From Actinomycetota bacterium (GTDB lineage: Bacteria; Actinomycetota; Actinomycetes; Actinomycetales; Microbacteriaceae): a stretch of 8,415 bases of DNA. Below the pieces are notes generated by a model. The model did not search any database. It was not told where the DNA came from and saw only the letters and a list, made by a program, of their open reading frames with translations. Where the stretch lies: the NCBI GenBank assembly GCA_009704605.1, contig WLDW01000030.1, positions 1 through 8,415 of the forward strand, in the 5' to 3' direction. The position numbers were made by a program, and so were the translations under genes. Positions 6,567 to 8,415 of the stretch are shown in pieces. Each line of letters begins with the position of its first letter. Within the stretch, counting starts at the first letter, position 1.

Positions 6567-8036
6567 ATGGCAATCTTGGCTATCGATGCTGGCACAACAG
6601 GCGTTACAGTCCAGGTTGTCTCGACCAAAGGGAAAGTCTTAGCCAGAGGGTACCGAGAGTTTCTGCAGTACTTTCCAGAACCAGGACTAGTTGAGCACGA
6701 GCCTGAAGAAATCTGGCAGGCAACCCTGGCTGCAGCCAGCGAAGCTATCTCCCAAACCACAGTGTCACTTGTTGCAATCGGAATCACGAACCAGCGTGAA
6801 ACAGTGGTGCTCTGGGATAGTAAAACTCTGCGCTCTCCTCGCAAGGCAATTGTCTGGCAGGACCGCAGAACTGCTGATCTTGTTGCAAAGCTCAAGGCTC
6901 AGGGGCTTGAGGATAAAATACAAAACATCTCGGGTTTGAAACTTGATCCGTACTTTTCGAGCAGCAAGCTGCTGTGGCTGTCGCAAAATGAAAAAACCAT
7001 CTGGGGCGATGTAGTTTCAGGGCAAATCAAAATCGGAACAGTGGACTCCTATCTGGTCGCGAGAATGACCAGTGGCATTAGCCACATCACAGATGCCAGT
7101 AATGCCTCAAGAACTCAGTTGATGGATATCAGAACTGGTAACTGGAGTGCGGAGTTGCTGGAGATATTCCATGTGCCAGTTAGCGCTTTGCCCCTAATTG
7201 TTCCTAGCTACGGAAAATTTGCAACCACAGACCCGGCGAGTTTTTTGAACCTAGAGCTTCCCATCACTGGAATTGCTGGAGACCAGCAAGCCGCGCTCTT
7301 TGGACAAACAGCTTTTGAGATTGGTGAGAGTAAGTGCACTTACGGCACGGGAGCATTCATGCTCACCAACACAGGTTCTAAAGTTGTCCAAAGCAAAAAC
7401 AACTTACTCACAACTATTGCTTGGCAGGAACCAAATGGAGACATCACTTACGCTCTCGAGGGTTCAGTCTTTGTTGCAGGAGCCGCGGTTCAGTGGCTAC
7501 GGGATGGCCTTGGAGTAATTGAGAGTGCGAACGAAATTGAGGAGCTTGCTTTGCAAGTTCCAGATAGTGGCGGAGTTGTATTTGTTCCGGCCCTAACTGG
7601 ACTTGGAGCTCCACACTGGAATCCAGATGCTAAGGGCACGATTCTGGGCATCACCCGTGGCACAACAAAGCATCACCTAGCGCGGGCTACTTTGGATGCA
7701 ATTGCTTTTCAGGTTAGAGATTTGGTAACAGCTATCTCAGCCGATACCAACGTTGAGCCCAAAGAGCTTCGAGTTGATGGCGGAGCGGCAAGAAACAACT
7801 TACTTATGCAGCTCCAAGCCAATTGTCTCGGTGTGCCCGTTATAAGAGGTAAGGATCTCGAATCCACAGCCCTAGGGGCCGCATTCCTGGCAGGAATTGG
7901 GGTTGGGGTGTGGAGCACCAAAGAGGAACTAAGAAACGTTTTCGAACTCGAGAGAACGTTTAACCCTGAACCCTATGATGAGCAAATCTTCGCAAGCTGG
8001 AGCGAAGCAGTGAAGCTGAGCTCCAACTGGAAGTAA
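6567..8036 (+). CDS. glpK: Glycerol kinase (FGGY family)
   Basis: A 489-aa cytoplasmic kinase converting glycerol and ATP to sn-glycerol-3-phosphate. It starts with the FGGY phosphate-binding motif AIDAGTTGVT (5-14). Residues that bind glycerol in E. coli GlpK are all in place: Arg77-Glu78 in TNQRET, Trp97 in VWQDRR, Tyr129 in DPYF, and Asp239-Gln240 in GIAGDQQAALFGQ. Further family blocks are TYGTGAFMLTNTG near 258-270, ALTGLGAPHWNP, and RVDGGAARNNLLMQ near the C-terminus. Two differences from E. coli stand out: DAGTTGVT replaces DQGTTSSR, and the GGKGGTR fructose-1,6-bisphosphate loop expected before PITGIAGDQ is absent. ATG 6567 is preferred over an in-frame TTG at 6561 because a -10 element ends at 6560. 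No facilitator, glpD or glpR is adjacent. A related FGGY polyol kinase is the main alternative, less likely given the intact glycerol pocket. Confidence 0.87.
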   Translation: MAILAIDAGTTGVTVQVVSTKGKVLARGYREFLQYFPEPGLVEHEPEEIWQATLAAASEAISQTTVSLVAIGITNQRETVVLWDSKTLRSPRKAIVWQDRRTADLVAKLKAQGLEDKIQNISGLKLDPYFSSSKLLWLSQNEKTIWGDVVSGQIKIGTVDSYLVARMTSGISHITDASNASRTQLMDIRTGNWSAELLEIFHVPVSALPLIVPSYGKFATTDPASFLNLELPITGIAGDQQAALFGQTAFEIGESKCTYGTGAFMLTNTGSKVVQSKNNLLTTIAWQEPNGDITYALEGSVFVAGAAVQWLRDGLGVIESANEIEELALQVPDSGGVVFVPALTGLGAPHWNPDAKGTILGITRGTTKHHLARATLDAIAFQVRDLVTAISADTNVEPKELRVDGGAARNNLLMQLQANCLGVPVIRGKDLESTALGAAFLAGIGVGVWSTKEELRNVFELERTFNPEPYDEQIFASWSEAVKLSSNWK

Positions 8037-8053
8037 TCGTATAAATCTCATAG

Positions 8054-8063
8054 TTGCTACAAT
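8054..8063 (+). promoter_or_regulatory. tRNA-Lys promoter, extended -10 element
   Basis: TTGC-TACAAT is a near-consensus -10 (core 8058-8063) with an upstream TGC extension and no recognisable -35, 18 bp after the glpK stop codon. Predicted transcription start is about 8070, giving a 17-nt leader before the mature tRNA 5' end at 8087. That leader is mostly a hairpin: GACGC 8069-8073 pairs with GCGTC 8078-8082 around TTTG. Confidence 0.55.
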
Positions 8064-8086
8064 TAGGGGACGCTTTGGCGTCGCTA

Positions 8087-8163
8087 GGGCCTCTAGCTCA
8101 GTTGGTTAGAGCAACGGACTTTTAATCCGTGGGTCGTCGGTTCGATCCCGACGGGGCCTACCA
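8087..8163 (+). tRNA. tRNA-Lys (anticodon UUU), CCA encoded
   Basis: A full cloverleaf can be drawn. The acceptor stem is 8087-8093 with 8153-8159. U8-A9 are at 8094-8095, and the D arm is GCTC/GAGC (8096-8099, 8109-8112). The anticodon arm is ACGGA/TCCGT (8114-8118, 8126-8130) with loop CTTTTAA and anticodon TTT at 8121-8123. The variable loop is GGGTC, and the T arm is GTCGG/CCGAC around TTCGATC. The discriminator A is at 8160 and CCA at 8161-8163. It decodes AAA and, by wobble, AAG. The acceptor stem has a G·U pair at its very end (position 1 with 72) and a U·G at 6-67. Sequence and loop lengths are otherwise canonical. Confidence 0.97.
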
Positions 8164-8165
8164 AA

Positions 8166-8195
8166 ATGTCCTTGTTTGACATACCAATTTGTTTT
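8166..8195 (+). terminator. Weak terminator-like structure after tRNA-Lys
   Basis: ATGTC (8166-8170) and GACAT (8178-8182) form a 5-bp stem with a 7-nt loop, followed by a T-rich stretch (TTTGTTTTT, 8187-8195). The stem is short and AT-containing and the T-run starts a few bases late, so this may be a weak terminator or simply chance. No better terminator is seen between the tRNA and the converging small gene. Confidence 0.3.
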
Positions 8196-8234
8196 TGCGG
8201 ATTTTAGTAGCCCGTCAGGAGAATCTAGGAACCC

Positions 8235-8348
8235 CTAAGAGTTCTTTTTGTTGGCAGCCTTGGCCTGCTTGTCGAGGCGCTTTTCCTTTAGGTTCTTGGC
8301 AGGAGCCTTCTTGTTGTTCTTCTGTGGTTTCTGTTCTTTCTGAGCCAT
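8235..8348 (-). CDS. Lysine-rich small protein, 37 aa, function unknown
   Basis: A short gene with start ATG at 8346-8348 and stop TAG at 8235-8237. The product begins MAQKEQKPQKNNKKAPAK and ends with LKEKRLDKQAKAANKKNS. It has 12 lysines and 1 arginine against 3 acidic residues, no hydrophobic segment, and probably a helical or disordered fold. Two points support a real gene. AGAGG lies 5 nt before the ATG. Third codon positions are about 68% G/C inside the gene (25 of 37), against about 27% (6 of 22) in the same frame just upstream, which remains open to the window edge. The strong compositional break argues that translation starts at this ATG rather than farther out. Short basic proteins with an LKEKR…KQAKAA-like tail occur in actinobacteria as far as I recall, with no function known to me. 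Nucleic-acid or ribosome binding is a guess from charge alone. Confidence 0.7.
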   Translation of the reverse strand: MAQKEQKPQKNNKKAPAKNLKEKRLDKQAKAANKKNS

Positions 8349-8375
8349 TTTTTCCTCTTCTCGCTGTGGTTTCTG
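8322..8375 (-). repeat. 12-bp direct repeat spanning the start of the lysine-rich gene
   Basis: CTGTGGTTTCTG (plus strand) occurs exactly at 8322-8333 and 8364-8375, 42 bp apart. One copy lies in codons 6-9 of the small gene (residues QKPQ), the other in its leader just upstream of the ribosome-binding site. Because 42 is a multiple of three, both copies read QKPQ in the same frame. Confidence 0.6.
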
Positions 8376-8415
8376 ATCTAACGCAAATCTATCGGATGCT
8401 GTTTTTTCTCTGTCC

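Noticed and set aside
8349..8415. Upstream continuation of the lysine-rich frame to the window edge as part of one longer gene
   Set aside because: The frame is open, but third-position G+C falls from about 68% to about 27% at the ATG and a good ribosome-binding site precedes that ATG. It cannot be fully excluded without the sequence beyond the edge.

Overview
This window reads as a piece of an actinobacterial chromosome, most likely from a streamlined, moderate-GC (about half G+C by eye) member of the Microbacteriaceae such as the freshwater Luna/Rhodoluna/Aquiluna group. That placement is inference. It rests on the PPK1 – MutT1-like neighbourhood (the same pair is adjacent in Mycobacterium), actinobacteria-style proteins, TANNNT -10 elements placed almost directly at start codons, and very short intergenic gaps. 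No mobile element, CRISPR array, rRNA or prophage gene is visible, and most of the window is ordinary core metabolism.

Layout. Positions 1-602 (+) hold the 3' end of polyphosphate kinase ppk, followed 4 nt later by a two-domain NUDIX/histidine-phosphatase protein of the MutT1 type (607-1542, +). Converging on it, with stop codons that overlap, is the high-affinity phosphate ABC transporter operon pstS-pstC-pstA-pstB, transcribed leftward from 5491 to 1539. A strong GC-rich hairpin lies between pstS and pstC. A candidate PHO box (11-bp direct repeats with GTTCACC) sits upstream of pstS in the 173-bp divergent region. To its right a DMT/EamA-family transporter (5665-6546, +) is followed 20 bp later by glycerol kinase glpK (6567-8036, +), which seems to have its own promoter giving a leaderless mRNA. 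A tRNA-Lys(UUU) gene (8087-8163, +) follows with its own extended -10 promoter. At the right edge a 37-aa lysine-rich small protein is encoded on the minus strand (8235-8348).

How the genes fit together. The left two thirds form a phosphate locus: PstS captures orthophosphate outside the membrane, PstC/PstA form the channel, PstB supplies ATP hydrolysis, and PPK1 stores phosphate as polyphosphate. The MutT1-like protein probably cleans oxidised nucleotides or hydrolyses dinucleoside polyphosphates. No phoU and no PhoR/PhoP-type two-component pair is in view. GlpK phosphorylates glycerol and could feed phospholipid or central metabolism; no glycerol facilitator or glpD lies beside it here.

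I found no clear candidate for an entirely new biological system. The points most worth a second look are the PHO box, the pstS-pstC hairpin, the lysine-rich small ORF beside tRNA-Lys, and the glycerol kinase that lacks the E. coli-type fructose-1,6-bisphosphate loop.
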